From Paraferrimonas sedimenticola (GTDB taxonomy: Bacteria; Pseudomonadota; Gammaproteobacteria; Enterobacterales; Shewanellaceae): DNA of 64,000 nt. The notes beneath the pieces are model-generated. The model did no database searches and was not told where the DNA came from. It worked only from the letters and a program-made list of their open reading frames with translations. The position numbers were made by a program, and so were the translations under genes. The DNA lies in NCBI RefSeq assembly GCF_002282855.1, contig NZ_NRIR01000003.1, positions 310,001 to 374,000 of the forward strand, given 5' to 3'. Below, piece by piece: positions 1 through 7,913 of the stretch (within the stretch, counting starts at the first letter, position 1; each line of letters opens with the position of its first letter).

Positions 1-513
1 GTAGACGGTTCTGGCTTCCCAGTTATCACCAAGAACACTTTGGGCGTCCTTACTAACGACCCAACCTACGACCAGCAGACTGAACTAGCGATGATGTTAC
101 TCGATGGCACTGGTTATGATGACGCTCAAATTAAGTTCTCTGAAGGAAAGTTCGCAGCGTTTGACTATTCACCGGTAGGACGCTTCCAAAAAATGGTCGC
201 TTTCAACTACACCCAAGACTTGGGCTTAGTGAAGTCTGACTACGATGCGGTTAACCGCGCCTGGACAATGATCAACGCGGTAGACATTCCTCAGGGTTCT
301 TTGTACTGGCGCTTCGCTGCAGCAGAAACTCCGCAGTTCACTTCTTACTCGAACGTTGTGGATATCGCCAACAAAGACTACTACTTCCGCACTTATGACA
401 ACATGGATGTACGCAAGATTGACGTAGATAGCATCGATTTCGGTAAGGTTAGCTTCAAGTCAGAAGGTATCTTCCGCACTGCAGATAGCTACAGCAACTA
501 CGTTTTTAAGTAA
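1..513 (+). CDS. Ntn hydrolase of the choloylglycine hydrolase / penicillin V acylase family, C-terminal part only
   Basis: The reading frame is open from base 1 and ends with TAA at 511-513, so the gene starts before the window and about half is missing. The remaining protein aligns closely with the C-terminal half of the complete gene at 61116-62147: shared stretches are TNDP, PVGRFQ/K, SDLDAVN-like, DIP(Q/R)G(S/T)LYWR and DYYFRTYDN. That paralogue has the family's N-terminal nucleophile Cys after a signal peptide, so this one is probably also an exported linear-amide hydrolase. The substrate (penicillin V, bile salt or acyl-homoserine lactone) cannot be read from this fragment. A hairpin follows the stop. 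Confidence 0.85.
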   Translation, partial: VDGSGFPVITKNTLGVLTNDPTYDQQTELAMMLLDGTGYDDAQIKFSEGKFAAFDYSPVGRFQKMVAFNYTQDLGLVKSDYDAVNRAWTMINAVDIPQGSLYWRFAAAETPQFTSYSNVVDIANKDYYFRTYDNMDVRKIDVDSIDFGKVSFKSEGIFRTADSYSNYVFK

Positions 514-540
514 GTTAGAAAGACATTCGTTAGAGCTCAG

Positions 541-563
541 AGCCTCACCTTTTCGGTGAGGCT
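541..563 (+). terminator. Hairpin terminator after the partial Ntn hydrolase gene
   Basis: Perfect 9-bp stem AGCCTCACC / GGTGAGGCT with a 5-base loop, about 28 bases after the stop codon. Only a short T tract follows, so it is a modest intrinsic terminator. Confidence 0.5.
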
Positions 564-593
564 TTGCGCTTCCATGGCTATTACTTCTTGTTG

Positions 594-1049
594 TTAGTTA
601 TCAGTTGGGCTAGCGTCTAGTAACACAGGCCCCGGGCCTTTTTCGGCTAGTTCGTCGTCGGGATTGTACAGCGGGCATCGAGAAAGAGACAAACAACCAC
701 AACCGATACAAGAATCTAGCGAATCTCGTAATGCCTCGAGTTTGGCGATCCTTTGGTTGAGCATGGCGTGCCACTGGGCGCTAAGCGCCTGCCAATCATC
801 TACTGTCGGCGTGCGGTTGTCGGGCAGTTGTGCCAGTGCTGATTTGATTTCTTCTAAAGTCACGCCGAGTTTTTGTGCTGCTTTGATTACGGATATTCGG
901 CGCATCACATCGGGCTTGTAGCGCCTTTGGTTGCCTTGATTACGCCAACTGCGAATCAAGCCTTTCTGTTCGTAAAAGTGCAGAGTAGACACCTTGATAC
1001 CACAGCGTTGAGCGACTCGGCCCACCGACCAATTTGCTTCGTTTGACAT
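594..1049 (-). CDS. soxR: Redox-sensitive [2Fe-2S] MerR-family activator SoxR
   Basis: A 151-residue MerR protein. The winged helix-turn-helix occupies about residues 7-75 (VGRVAQRCGIKVSTLHFYEQKGL start), followed by a dimerisation helix. The SoxR iron-sulfur signature C-x2-C-x-C-x5-C lies at Cys114, 117, 119 and 125, matching the cluster ligands of E. coli SoxR in spacing. The protein senses oxidation of the cluster by redox-cycling compounds or superoxide. It is divergent from a glyoxalase/FMN-reductase pair whose promoter carries a near-consensus SoxR box. No soxS is adjacent, so it probably acts directly on these genes, as known for SoxR outside enterics. Confidence 0.96.
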   Translation of the reverse strand: MSNEANWSVGRVAQRCGIKVSTLHFYEQKGLIRSWRNQGNQRRYKPDVMRRISVIKAAQKLGVTLEEIKSALAQLPDNRTPTVDDWQALSAQWHAMLNQRIAKLEALRDSLDSCIGCGCLSLSRCPLYNPDDELAEKGPGPVLLDASPTDN

Positions 1050-1066
1050 TTTTTTCCAAAAAGCAC

Positions 1067-1097
1067 TTTACCTCAAGTTAACTTGGGGTTTTAGCAT
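1067..1097 (+). promoter_or_regulatory. SoxR-controlled promoter with soxS-like operator
   Basis: The dyad CCTCAAGTTAACTTGGGG at 1071-1088 differs by one base from the perfect palindrome of the E. coli soxS operator. It sits between a -35 TTTACC (1067-1072) and a -10 TAGCAT (1092-1097) separated by 19 bp, the over-long spacer typical of MerR-type activated promoters. The direction is toward the glyoxalase gene. Confidence 0.92.
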
Positions 1098-1133
1098 GCT
1101 TGAGGTCAAAAGAAAACAATGAAGGAAAACAAG

Positions 1134-1553
1134 ATGATAAAACTCGAGCATTTAAACTTAGTGGTTCGCGATATGGTCGATACGCTTCGCTTTTACCAGG
1201 CAGCGTTTCCTCACTGGCGCATTCGCTCTAAGGGAGAAGGCGATTGGTATGGCACCTATCGTCACTGGCTTCACTTTGGCGATGATTATCAATACCTAAC
1301 GTTTAACGACAACGGCCAAGGTGAGAATCGCAACCTCGCCAGCCACGACATGGGGCTCGCTCACTTTGCCTTTGTGGTAGACAATTTGGATGCTGTGGTA
1401 ACGCGTTTGGCTACCGCGGGGTTTGAACGAGATAAAGGCGGCTATCAGGCGGAGTATCGCAAAAATTGCTATTTCATCGACCCAAGTGGCTATGAAGTGG
1501 AGTTTGTTGAATACGCTTCGGATATTCCTGCTCAACGAAATTTGGACGATTAG
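1134..1553 (+). CDS. VOC-superfamily glyoxalase/dioxygenase-like protein, SoxR target
   Basis: About 139 residues with a VOC fold: it opens IKLEHLNLVVRDM, has the metal-site-like MGLAHFAFVV and closes FIDPSGYEVEFVEY. His and Glu residues at these places are the usual metal ligands of the superfamily. ATG at 1134 is preferred over the in-frame ATG at 1119, because GAAGGA lies 8 bases upstream and family members start just before the first beta strand. It lies directly behind the SoxR promoter and one base before the next gene. It may detoxify a redox-active or electrophilic compound (glyoxalase, fosfomycin/bleomycin-type or dioxygenase); the substrate is unknown. Confidence 0.85.
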   Translation: MIKLEHLNLVVRDMVDTLRFYQAAFPHWRIRSKGEGDWYGTYRHWLHFGDDYQYLTFNDNGQGENRNLASHDMGLAHFAFVVDNLDAVVTRLATAGFERDKGGYQAEYRKNCYFIDPSGYEVEFVEYASDIPAQRNLDD

Positions 1554-1554
1554 T

Positions 1555-2070
1555 ATGAAGACCGCCATTATTCTCGGTTCGAGTCGCTCCAACGGTAATA
1601 CCGCCAAACTGGTGGACTATGTTAGCCGGCGAGTTAATGCCGATGTGTATGATCTCAACCAATACCGCATCGAACCTTTTAACTATGACAATCGCTATCA
1701 GGACGACTTTGGTTCGCTTGCCGAGCAGTTATTGGAATACGACAACCTAGTGTTGGCATCGCCCATGTATTGGTATTCAGCCAGTGCACAGATGAAGGTG
1801 TTTTTGGATCGAATTTCCGATTTACTGGATTTTGAAAAAGGTAAGGGCAGGCAGTTGCGAGGGAAGTCGGCGGGCTTGTTGGCCAGTGGCAATGACAGTA
1901 CGCCGCCTGAATGTTTCGAGCAGATGTTTGAGTTAACGTTCAAATACTTGGGTATGAACTATCTCGGTATGAGCTATGCCAGTTTTGGACAGTCTGAAAC
2001 GCTCAGCCAGCACACGCTTGCATTGGATGAATTTGCCTATCAATTCCAGTCAGCGGCTAAACAAGGTTGA
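1555..2070 (+). CDS. NAD(P)H-dependent FMN reductase-type flavodoxin-fold oxidoreductase
   Basis: A 171-residue flavodoxin-like protein. The phosphate-binding loop GSSRSNGNT is near residues 8-16 and the flavin-contacting ASPMYWYSASAQMKVFLDR segment is in the middle, as in NADPH-dependent FMN reductases and iron-sulfur flavoproteins. The start ATG is one base after the glyoxalase stop, so the pair is surely co-transcribed from the SoxR promoter. This fits a role in two-electron reduction of quinone-like redox cyclers. Longer in-frame extension into the preceding gene is not needed. Confidence 0.88.
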   Translation: MKTAIILGSSRSNGNTAKLVDYVSRRVNADVYDLNQYRIEPFNYDNRYQDDFGSLAEQLLEYDNLVLASPMYWYSASAQMKVFLDRISDLLDFEKGKGRQLRGKSAGLLASGNDSTPPECFEQMFELTFKYLGMNYLGMSYASFGQSETLSQHTLALDEFAYQFQSAAKQG

Positions 2071-2290
2071 GCTGATACACTTAAGGGATGGAAAATTTCA
2101 CCTATCAGCATTTCTACAAATACGCCCTAGTTGGTGGAGGCTTTTGTTTGCCGGAGGCACTGCAAAGCGATGTTGTGCCTTTGGCCCTCGATTGGCAGTC
2201 GCTGGATAGGCAAGGCTGGTTTTCTACTAGGCGACGGTTTAAGAGAGAGCGCTCAAGGCAATCCTTTGAGCCCTGTTTGGAGTAATAACC

Positions 2291-3196
2291 GTGGCAAAGT
2301 ATTTTCGCGAACGCTTTGACGACATCTCTGATTACGCTGAACTCTGCGGTCAAGGGGAGGTGCTTCAGCTGCAACCCGGTCAATTGCAGATCGATTTGAG
2401 AGTGCTCGAGTTTGACGACTTAGTTGTCTCTCTTGAGCAAAGCAGTCACCAATTAAGCGTGGCACCGCAAGCCGACGTGGGTCTGCACAGAGTTTCGTTG
2501 CCCAGTTTGGGGGCAAACCAACAAGAGGGTGCGCCCAGGTTGTGGAACGGGCAGCAATTACCCAATCACTTAATGCTTAGTGAAGATCATTGGGATGGTT
2601 TGTATGTGAACACGCCACATCAGTTTGATCTTGAGCTCACCTTGAGCCCAGAGCTCGCTCATAAGGCAGGTATAACTGGCGAAGATGGCAATGCGCTTAA
2701 TCTTGGGCATTTGGCGGTTAAGCACATGAGCTACGAGTTGTTTGAACTCATGATGCGCCACTTAAAGAGCTCTCAGGTTAACAGCGCTTTGTATCGAGAA
2801 ATTATTGCCTTGGTTCAAAAGGTGGCTTCAAAAGCGCAGCAGGAGTCGGCTCAGTTAAAGCAACACAGGCGACTGGCCTTGGTGCAAAAGGCGCTGGCGC
2901 ATCTCAATCAGACGCAGGCAAATGGCGAGTATCTAACCGCTAAACAACTCAGCGATGCTATGGCCACCACGCAACGCACCTTACAACGGGCCTTTGACGA
3001 TATTCTAAAGACCAGCCCTTATTACTATTTGATGATGGCCCGTCTTAATCTAGCGCGGCAGATGCTGCGTCAAGGTCGAGGCAATGTCACCGAGGTTGGC
3101 GCCCAACTTGGGTTTGCCAGCAGCAGCGCTTTTATCACCCACTACCGTAAATTTTTTGGTGAAACACCGTCGCAAACCCTTAAACAAAACCGCTAA
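2291..3196 (+). CDS. AraC-family transcriptional regulator
   Basis: About 301 residues with a GTG start behind TTGGAG. The C-terminal ~110 residues are the double helix-turn-helix of AraC/XylS: LSDAMATTQRTLQRAFDDILKTSPYYYLMMARLNLARQML, then VTEVGAQLGFASSSAFITHYRKFFGETPSQTL. The N-terminal ~190 residues are a divergent sensor domain resembling those of the three AraC proteins at 7914, 10105 and 14661 (for example the same 'PGxLxID/N' segment). Unlike those, it has no DUF1989 or amidinotransferase neighbour. It follows the SoxR-controlled pair after 220 bp without a clear gene. The effector is unknown. Confidence 0.88.
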   Translation: MAKYFRERFDDISDYAELCGQGEVLQLQPGQLQIDLRVLEFDDLVVSLEQSSHQLSVAPQADVGLHRVSLPSLGANQQEGAPRLWNGQQLPNHLMLSEDHWDGLYVNTPHQFDLELTLSPELAHKAGITGEDGNALNLGHLAVKHMSYELFELMMRHLKSSQVNSALYREIIALVQKVASKAQQESAQLKQHRRLALVQKALAHLNQTQANGEYLTAKQLSDAMATTQRTLQRAFDDILKTSPYYYLMMARLNLARQMLRQGRGNVTEVGAQLGFASSSAFITHYRKFFGETPSQTLKQNR

Positions 3197-3228
3197 AATC
3201 ATGCTGCATTTGGAAGCGAGGATCTATT

Positions 3229-3597
3229 TTGAAGTTGCAATTTCTAACTAGCATTTTGCTAACTATATCTGTGTTTTCAGTACAGGCGAACACTCAAGCC
3301 GAGATCGAGCATTTGCTGGATTATGTTCGCAGCACAGATTGCCAGTATGAGCGCAATGGCACTATGCATACTGGTGCAGAAGCTGTTAAGCACATTCAGC
3401 GCAAATACAAGCATTTTGCCGATGATATCGTCACTGCTGAGGATTTTGTTCGGCTCTCTGCCACTAAAAGCATGATGTCAGGTAAGTATTATCAAGTGCA
3501 TTGTGAAGGCCAACCGACGGTTAAAAGTCAGGATTGGTTTTTAATAGAACTGAAGAATTACCGCTTAGAACAAACGGATAGTCCAAAATTAAACTAG
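3229..3597 (+). CDS. Secreted DUF5329-family protein
   Basis: A 122-residue protein with a TTG start behind GCGAGGA. A signal peptide of about 20 residues ends at VQA. The mature part matches the DUF5329 pattern: AEIEHLLDYVRSTDCQYERNG, then H-x3-A-x2-H-I-x-RKY and AEDFVRLSATKSMMSGKYY, with one conserved Cys pair (in DCQYERNG and HCEGQ). The family function is unknown and the protein is probably periplasmic. It starts 32 bases after the AraC stop and may be co-transcribed with it. Confidence 0.85.
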   Translation: MKLQFLTSILLTISVFSVQANTQAEIEHLLDYVRSTDCQYERNGTMHTGAEAVKHIQRKYKHFADDIVTAEDFVRLSATKSMMSGKYYQVHCEGQPTVKSQDWFLIELKNYRLEQTDSPKLN

Positions 3598-3738
3598 CAC
3601 CTTAGTGTCTATGCAAAGTGTGTTTAAGCTGCTTTTAGCTTTTGCCCTATATGGGCTTTGCATCCAGTAACATACTTCTGGCCTTCGATTTGAATCGTTA
3701 ATGTTCCGCCAATGATTAACTAATGGCGAGCGTAAGCG

Positions 3739-4905
3739 ATGAAAAACTTCAAACTCTGGTACTTTGCGCAATCCTCCCTTGGCGTTGTCCAATGGGTGGG
3801 GATTGCAATCCTACTCACCCCTCTAATTATTGACCGCACCGGCAGTGGCTTGCTGCTCGGGGAAGTGATGGCGCTGATTGGCGGCTTTGGCATAGTGGCG
3901 CCATTGATTGGTTGGCTGGCGGATAGATTTGAAGCTCACCGTATGCTTCAAAAAGTGGCGATCCTTTCTCACTTCGCGGCCATGTTGGTGTTGTACTTCG
4001 CCGGTGATGTTCAGTGGATGTACTGGGTGGTAGGTTTGCTCATCGGCACAGGCACGGTGACCCAACTGACCTTAAACCCTGCGTTTGTCATCGCTGCAAG
4101 TAGTGACCAATCGGAAGAAGGCCGAGGACTTGCTTGGCTGTTTCAGTCTCAGTTCTTCGGGATTATTGTTGCAGCATTATTCGTCTATGGGGCATCGGCC
4201 TTGGGACTGGGTACGGATTACCAGTTATTGATATTGATGGGATTAGTGCTGCTTTGTTTCTTGGCTGTGCTTATCTCGCCGCCGCCTGCAGTTAAAACCC
4301 AAGCGGTGGATGCCACAGAGGTCGTTGAAGAAAAGCCTGAAAGTGCCAGTTTACTTGGACTCCTGGTGTTTTTGATCGCTGTGTTCTTCGCAATGTTGAT
4401 GTCTGGAAACTTGATGGAAACCGGACCTCTGATTATCCAAAAAGTGTTTGAAGTTGAGATGACCAGCTCAGCTTTGGGCCTAGCCATGTCAGCCGTGGTG
4501 ACTATTCTGCTGTTAGAGCCGGCAGGTCGTTGGATGCAAAAAAGCGGCCCTTATAAACCGTGGATGACCGCCATGACTGTGTATTTGGTGGTAAACCTTG
4601 CCTTGTATGGCTTGATGGGTACTCAAGTGCCAGGTTTTTTACCGATTCTGCTAATCATGATTCTGATGCAGGCGATTTCTTGGTTCGATATGGCTATTCC
4701 AGCAATTGCGGTGCGTCTGAGTCCGGCATCGCCAGCACTCACTCAGGGCATTTTGATGTTTGCTATGGCAGGCGGCTTTGCAGTTGGTAGCTATATCGCC
4801 GGTGGACTCATCGATGCTTATGGTTTTGAGTCTGTGATCGAGTTTTGTTGTGTCAGTATGGGAATCGCTTATGGTGCAGCGGTGTTAACTCAATTAACTA
4901 AGTAG
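3739..4905 (+). CDS. Major facilitator superfamily transporter
   Basis: 388 residues with roughly twelve hydrophobic segments and a central cytoplasmic loop around residues 185-205. The short loop GWLADRFEAHRM between helices 2 and 3 is the MFS motif A (G-x-L-A-D-R-x-x-x-R). It is therefore an inner-membrane secondary carrier. The substrate cannot be told from sequence, and nothing in the flanks specifies it. A strong terminator follows. Confidence 0.88.
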   Translation: MKNFKLWYFAQSSLGVVQWVGIAILLTPLIIDRTGSGLLLGEVMALIGGFGIVAPLIGWLADRFEAHRMLQKVAILSHFAAMLVLYFAGDVQWMYWVVGLLIGTGTVTQLTLNPAFVIAASSDQSEEGRGLAWLFQSQFFGIIVAALFVYGASALGLGTDYQLLILMGLVLLCFLAVLISPPPAVKTQAVDATEVVEEKPESASLLGLLVFLIAVFFAMLMSGNLMETGPLIIQKVFEVEMTSSALGLAMSAVVTILLLEPAGRWMQKSGPYKPWMTAMTVYLVVNLALYGLMGTQVPGFLPILLIMILMQAISWFDMAIPAIAVRLSPASPALTQGILMFAMAGGFAVGSYIAGGLIDAYGFESVIEFCCVSMGIAYGAAVLTQLTK

Positions 4906-4925
4906 TTATTGTGGTAAGACGGATT

Positions 4926-4966
4926 AGTGCTAGTGTGAAGTATCAAGTTTTCACTAGCACTTTTTG
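4926..4966 (+). terminator. Intrinsic terminator after the MFS gene
   Basis: A stem of at least 10 bp, AGTGCTAGTG / CACTAGCACT, followed directly by TTTTT. Confidence 0.75.
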
Positions 4967-4988
4967 ATTTGTACAAGATGAGGCATCT

Positions 4989-5345
4989 ATGGCGAACTAT
5001 ATCGATGGCTTTCTACTCCCTATTCCGAAAAGCGGGCTTGCTGATTATCAGGCGCTAGTTTCAGAGGTTGCCGACATTTGGAAAGGGCACGGTGCCTTGG
5101 ATTATCGAGAGTTTGTTGGTGATGACTCGTCGCTTGAGGGAGTTAGGTCGTTTGTCGATGCGGCTAATGCCTCCGCTGACGAGGTGGTCATTTTTGGTTG
5201 GGTAACATTTGAATCCCGGCAAGCGCGTGATGAGGTTAACCAAAAGGTGGCCTCAGATCTGCGCATGCAAGCTTTGATGAGTCGCTTTGATACTGGCTTT
5301 GACCCGCAGCGCATGGCTTATGCGGGGTTTAGGCCTTTGGTTTGA
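4989..5345 (+). CDS. DUF1428 (YbaA-like) family protein
   Basis: 118 residues that match DUF1428: it opens MANYIDGFLLPIPKSGLADY, then WKGHGALDYREFVGDD, VVIFGWVTFESRQARDEVN and the closing FDPQRMAYAGFRPLV. This is a small dimeric alpha/beta-barrel-like cytoplasmic family of unknown activity, related to E. coli YbaA. It is a single gene between the MFS terminator and a repeat-rich gap. Confidence 0.9.
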   Translation: MANYIDGFLLPIPKSGLADYQALVSEVADIWKGHGALDYREFVGDDSSLEGVRSFVDAANASADEVVIFGWVTFESRQARDEVNQKVASDLRMQALMSRFDTGFDPQRMAYAGFRPLV

Positions 5346-5393
5346 TGAAGAGATTGGCGGGCTTGTAGCGGTTGGGTAGATTCCCTATTTCAA

Positions 5394-5489
5394 GGGAATG
5401 ACGCCAAAAGGGCGCCGGGAATGACGGAGGAGGTGCCGGAAATGACGGAGCTAAGCGCAATACGACAGCGAGGGCGCCGGAATGACGCC
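5394..5489. repeat. Cluster of short GGCGCCGGGAATGACG-type repeats
   Basis: Four imperfect copies of G(G)CGCCGG(A)AATGACG lie near 5394-5405, 5411-5427, 5432-5449 and 5472-5489, preceded by a small inverted repeat ATTCCC / GGGAAT at 5380-5399. It lies in the 150-bp gap between DUF1428 and mltC (convergent genes) and resembles the dispersed 'CGTCATTCC' repeats of proteobacterial genomes. Confidence 0.6.
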
Positions 5490-5495
5490 GCTTCC

Positions 5496-6653
5496 TCACT
5501 GATATTTCTTCTCAGCCTTGTGTACCTTGTACAAATAACGTCGTGACTCAGCCCTTGGGTGCGATGTGGTCAATTCCCGATACACTTGCTCTGAGCTAAG
5601 GCGATTGATCTTCACAAATGCCTGATTTCTATCCCGGGAGAAAGTATTAAGCACATTGCCAGCGCCACCGTTATACGCCGATATAATGGAGAAGTGGCGA
5701 CTGGTGGGGTCTACCACCTTGCTCAAGTAACGGTTGGTGAGAATGTTGAGATAGGCGGTGCCGATATCAATGTTCTGTTTTGGATCGAATAAGACTTCTT
5801 TGGTCGGTTGCCCACTGCGATTTTTGATCTTCTCGTAAACATCGCGTCCTGCGGTAGAAGGCACTACCTGCATCAATCCGTATGCGTTGGCGTGGCTTAC
5901 GGCAAACGGATTGAAACTACTCTCGGTTTCGATGACTCCGTATATCAAGGACGGTGCGATGTCGTATTTTTTGGCCGAGGCCAATACGTACTCACTGTAT
6001 TCTTGTTTGCGTAGATGCAGGTGCTCGGATACCAACGGCACTTCGACGTAACTGGCCAGCAGAGCATCCAGCTTTTCACGCTTCATTTGATTGGCGACCA
6101 GATAGTCGGCAAAGCGGTTGGCTCGCCACTGGTATTGGATTGGTTTCTTATTCTGGTCTAGTACTTGTCGATACAAGAAGGGCTTGCCGTTGGGCTTTGG
6201 CGCATCGGACGAAAAGATATCCGTGTCTTTAGGGTTCGCGGTGGCCAGCAGGGTGGTTACGATCGCCTGCTGCAGCATGCTTTTGGGCGTTTTGGTGTCT
6301 ATGGTTTCGACGCGCAGCGTGCCTTTCTCAAAATCGACAATGGCCCGTGCTTTGTAGTCATTGGTGTATTTGACGTAGCGCTTGTTGTCTGGAAGCTCGG
6401 TGCGCTTTTTGCCCCACACAGATTCAACACGTTGATTGAGTTGGTCGAGTAGCTCCTTTATCGATTTAACGTCGCTGATCAATTGCTCCGGGTTGGACTT
6501 GTACACCTGCTCTTTGTCTTTAATGATGGATTTAACTTCATTTTCCACTTTGCCTTTGGCAACGGCGTCCAACAAACGTTGTTGCTCGGTGGCAGTACAA
6601 GAGGCGAGTAGAGGGATGAATAGCAGGGGAGTCAGGCGTTTGATGAATTCCAT
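5496..6653 (-). CDS. mltC: Membrane-bound lytic murein transglycosylase C
   Basis: 385 residues, close to E. coli MltC. Lipoprotein signal with lipobox LLASC (Cys19). An N-terminal DUF3393 domain lies at about 25-195, and an SLT domain with catalytic Glu in IETESSFNP plus NAYGLMQVVPSTAG and AYNGGAGNV follows. It cleaves the MurNAc-GlcNAc glycosidic bond of peptidoglycan with formation of 1,6-anhydro-MurNAc, from the outer membrane. It is a single gene; the next upstream gene on this strand (DUF1989) ends at its own terminator. Confidence 0.95.
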   Translation of the reverse strand: MEFIKRLTPLLFIPLLASCTATEQQRLLDAVAKGKVENEVKSIIKDKEQVYKSNPEQLISDVKSIKELLDQLNQRVESVWGKKRTELPDNKRYVKYTNDYKARAIVDFEKGTLRVETIDTKTPKSMLQQAIVTTLLATANPKDTDIFSSDAPKPNGKPFLYRQVLDQNKKPIQYQWRANRFADYLVANQMKREKLDALLASYVEVPLVSEHLHLRKQEYSEYVLASAKKYDIAPSLIYGVIETESSFNPFAVSHANAYGLMQVVPSTAGRDVYEKIKNRSGQPTKEVLFDPKQNIDIGTAYLNILTNRYLSKVVDPTSRHFSIISAYNGGAGNVLNTFSRDRNQAFVKINRLSSEQVYRELTTSHPRAESRRYLYKVHKAEKKYQ

Positions 6654-6725
6654 TTCAATCCAGCGGGTGTAACGACAATTTACTTTCTCGATACTATCTC
6701 AATTGAGATTGCGAGGAAACGCCAC

Positions 6726-6757
6726 AAAAAAGGCCAACCGGTTTGGTTGACCTTTTT
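6726..6757 (-). terminator. Intrinsic terminator of DUF1989 gene 1
   Basis: On the minus strand AGGTCAACC / GGTTGGCCT (one G-T pair) with a 5-base loop, then six T. It lies just past the stop of the gene at 6772. Confidence 0.85.
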
Positions 6758-6771
6758 GCGAGCTAAAGCAA

Positions 6772-7788
6772 TTACTTGGTTACGCCAGAGGTAGGCTTCG
6801 TCTTGTAAGACTCTTGATCAGCACGTGGGCTAATGTCTTTTTCACCGTTGGCGATTTGACCGTAGAACACGCTGTCCCAGTCTTTCCACTCAGGGCGAGT
6901 TGGTGGAGTAACACCTGAGTCGTAGACGCTGATGCGTACTGGGTGAGGCGTAGGCTCAGACTCCGTTTCACCATCCCATGCCGGCTCGGTGATGTTCACA
7001 CCAGGGCAGCTTGAGATACACACGTACATGTCTTCGTGTACGTAGAATTCAACGCCCGTGCCTACAGGTAGGTCAGGTGAACCGCCTAGCAGCATGACAC
7101 ATTGGTTGTCTTTAGTATCTTGGTGCTTCATTACCTGGAAGGTCTGGAAGTTGTGGTTGTTCGCCAACTCGTTAACCTTCTCACGACGCTCTTGCTCATC
7201 TTCAATGGCGTGAATGGCTGGAATGCGATTCAGTGCCTGGCTGAAGTTGATGTGGCAAGTGTTGATGCCCGCAGGAATGTTGTCTGCGTACAAAATCTCG
7301 GTCCACTCTGGAGAGCAGTGCCAGTGCCAGAAGTGGTGACCCCAACCATCAGGCATGTAATCGGCAGGCGCTTCGTCGTGCACTAAGGTCGCCAGAGGCT
7401 TCATGCGGCCGATTTTACCTAGGATCTGATAGCCTTCTTGCAAGTAGAAGCCTTGGAATGCTGCCGAGTTACCGTAGCACTGGAAGTCTTTTAGATCTGG
7501 AGTGATGAATAACCAGTCGCACACTTGTACGGTTGGGTGAGTTAGCTCCAAACGAATGGTTTGGCCGGCTTTTACTAGGTATGCATCGCCAGTGTGACCT
7601 TCAAGCATGCTGTCGTACACTTTAGTGCGGTCGTCGCGCTTAGCCTTTACGTCTTTAACCAACTGGTTGGCTTTTTTGAACATGGCGTGGTCGCGCCACA
7701 TAGGGATTAGCCCCTGGTTGTAGTAATCGTCTTTCTCCAAGGCATCGACTAGGTTGGCTTGGGTTTCAGGTGAACAAGAATTACACAT
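6772..7788 (-). CDS. DUF1989 protein 1, guanidino-island (carboxyguanidine deiminase/UAAP superfamily)
   Basis: 338 residues. The C-terminal two thirds has the DUF1989 pattern: an AGQTIRLEL strand, a His/Cys-rich HHFWHWHCSPEW, NTCHINFSQAL (the family's 'NC..N...AL'), NFQTFQVM, PVGTGVEFYVHEDMYVCISSCPG. Characterised DUF1989 members CgdA/CgdB hydrolyse carboxyguanidine, while others are only 'urea carboxylase-associated'. This protein is longer and starts MCNSC, an N-terminal CxxC kept in all three copies of the island. Divergent from an AraC gene, with a shared operator-like motif about 100 bp upstream. The reaction is not known; action on a guanidino or amide compound is inferred. Confidence 0.75.
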   Translation of the reverse strand: MCNSCSPETQANLVDALEKDDYYNQGLIPMWRDHAMFKKANQLVKDVKAKRDDRTKVYDSMLEGHTGDAYLVKAGQTIRLELTHPTVQVCDWLFITPDLKDFQCYGNSAAFQGFYLQEGYQILGKIGRMKPLATLVHDEAPADYMPDGWGHHFWHWHCSPEWTEILYADNIPAGINTCHINFSQALNRIPAIHAIEDEQERREKVNELANNHNFQTFQVMKHQDTKDNQCVMLLGGSPDLPVGTGVEFYVHEDMYVCISSCPGVNITEPAWDGETESEPTPHPVRISVYDSGVTPPTRPEWKDWDSVFYGQIANGEKDISPRADQESYKTKPTSGVTK

Positions 7789-7883
7789 AACTCAATCTCT
7801 TACAGTTAGATTCAGAAGGGTCCATACTCAATAAGTGCCGAGCTCCTGTTGGCTTGGTGCGTATTATCCTGAGTTAGCCTTTG

Positions 7884-7910
7884 CTGAAATATACGATCTT
7901 GGACACTTTT
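7884..7910 (-). promoter_or_regulatory. Putative AraC operator, site 1 (upstream of DUF1989 gene 1)
   Basis: On the minus strand this reads AAAAGTGTCC, then 7 bases, then GTATATTTCAG. It matches site 4 (15693-15719) at 19 of 27 positions by eye and lies 96-122 bases before the start codon of the DUF1989 gene. It is also just upstream of the divergent AraC gene. Confidence 0.5.
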
Positions 7911-7913
7911 TAA

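Noticed and set aside
664-921. Open frame antisense to soxR
   Set aside because: soxR on the other strand has intact HTH and iron-sulfur motifs, so this frame is a shadow.
2088-2285. 65-codon frame between the FMN-reductase gene and the AraC gene
   Set aside because: The only ribosome-like AAGGG touches the ATG, and the translation has no recognisable family or composition bias typical of a gene.
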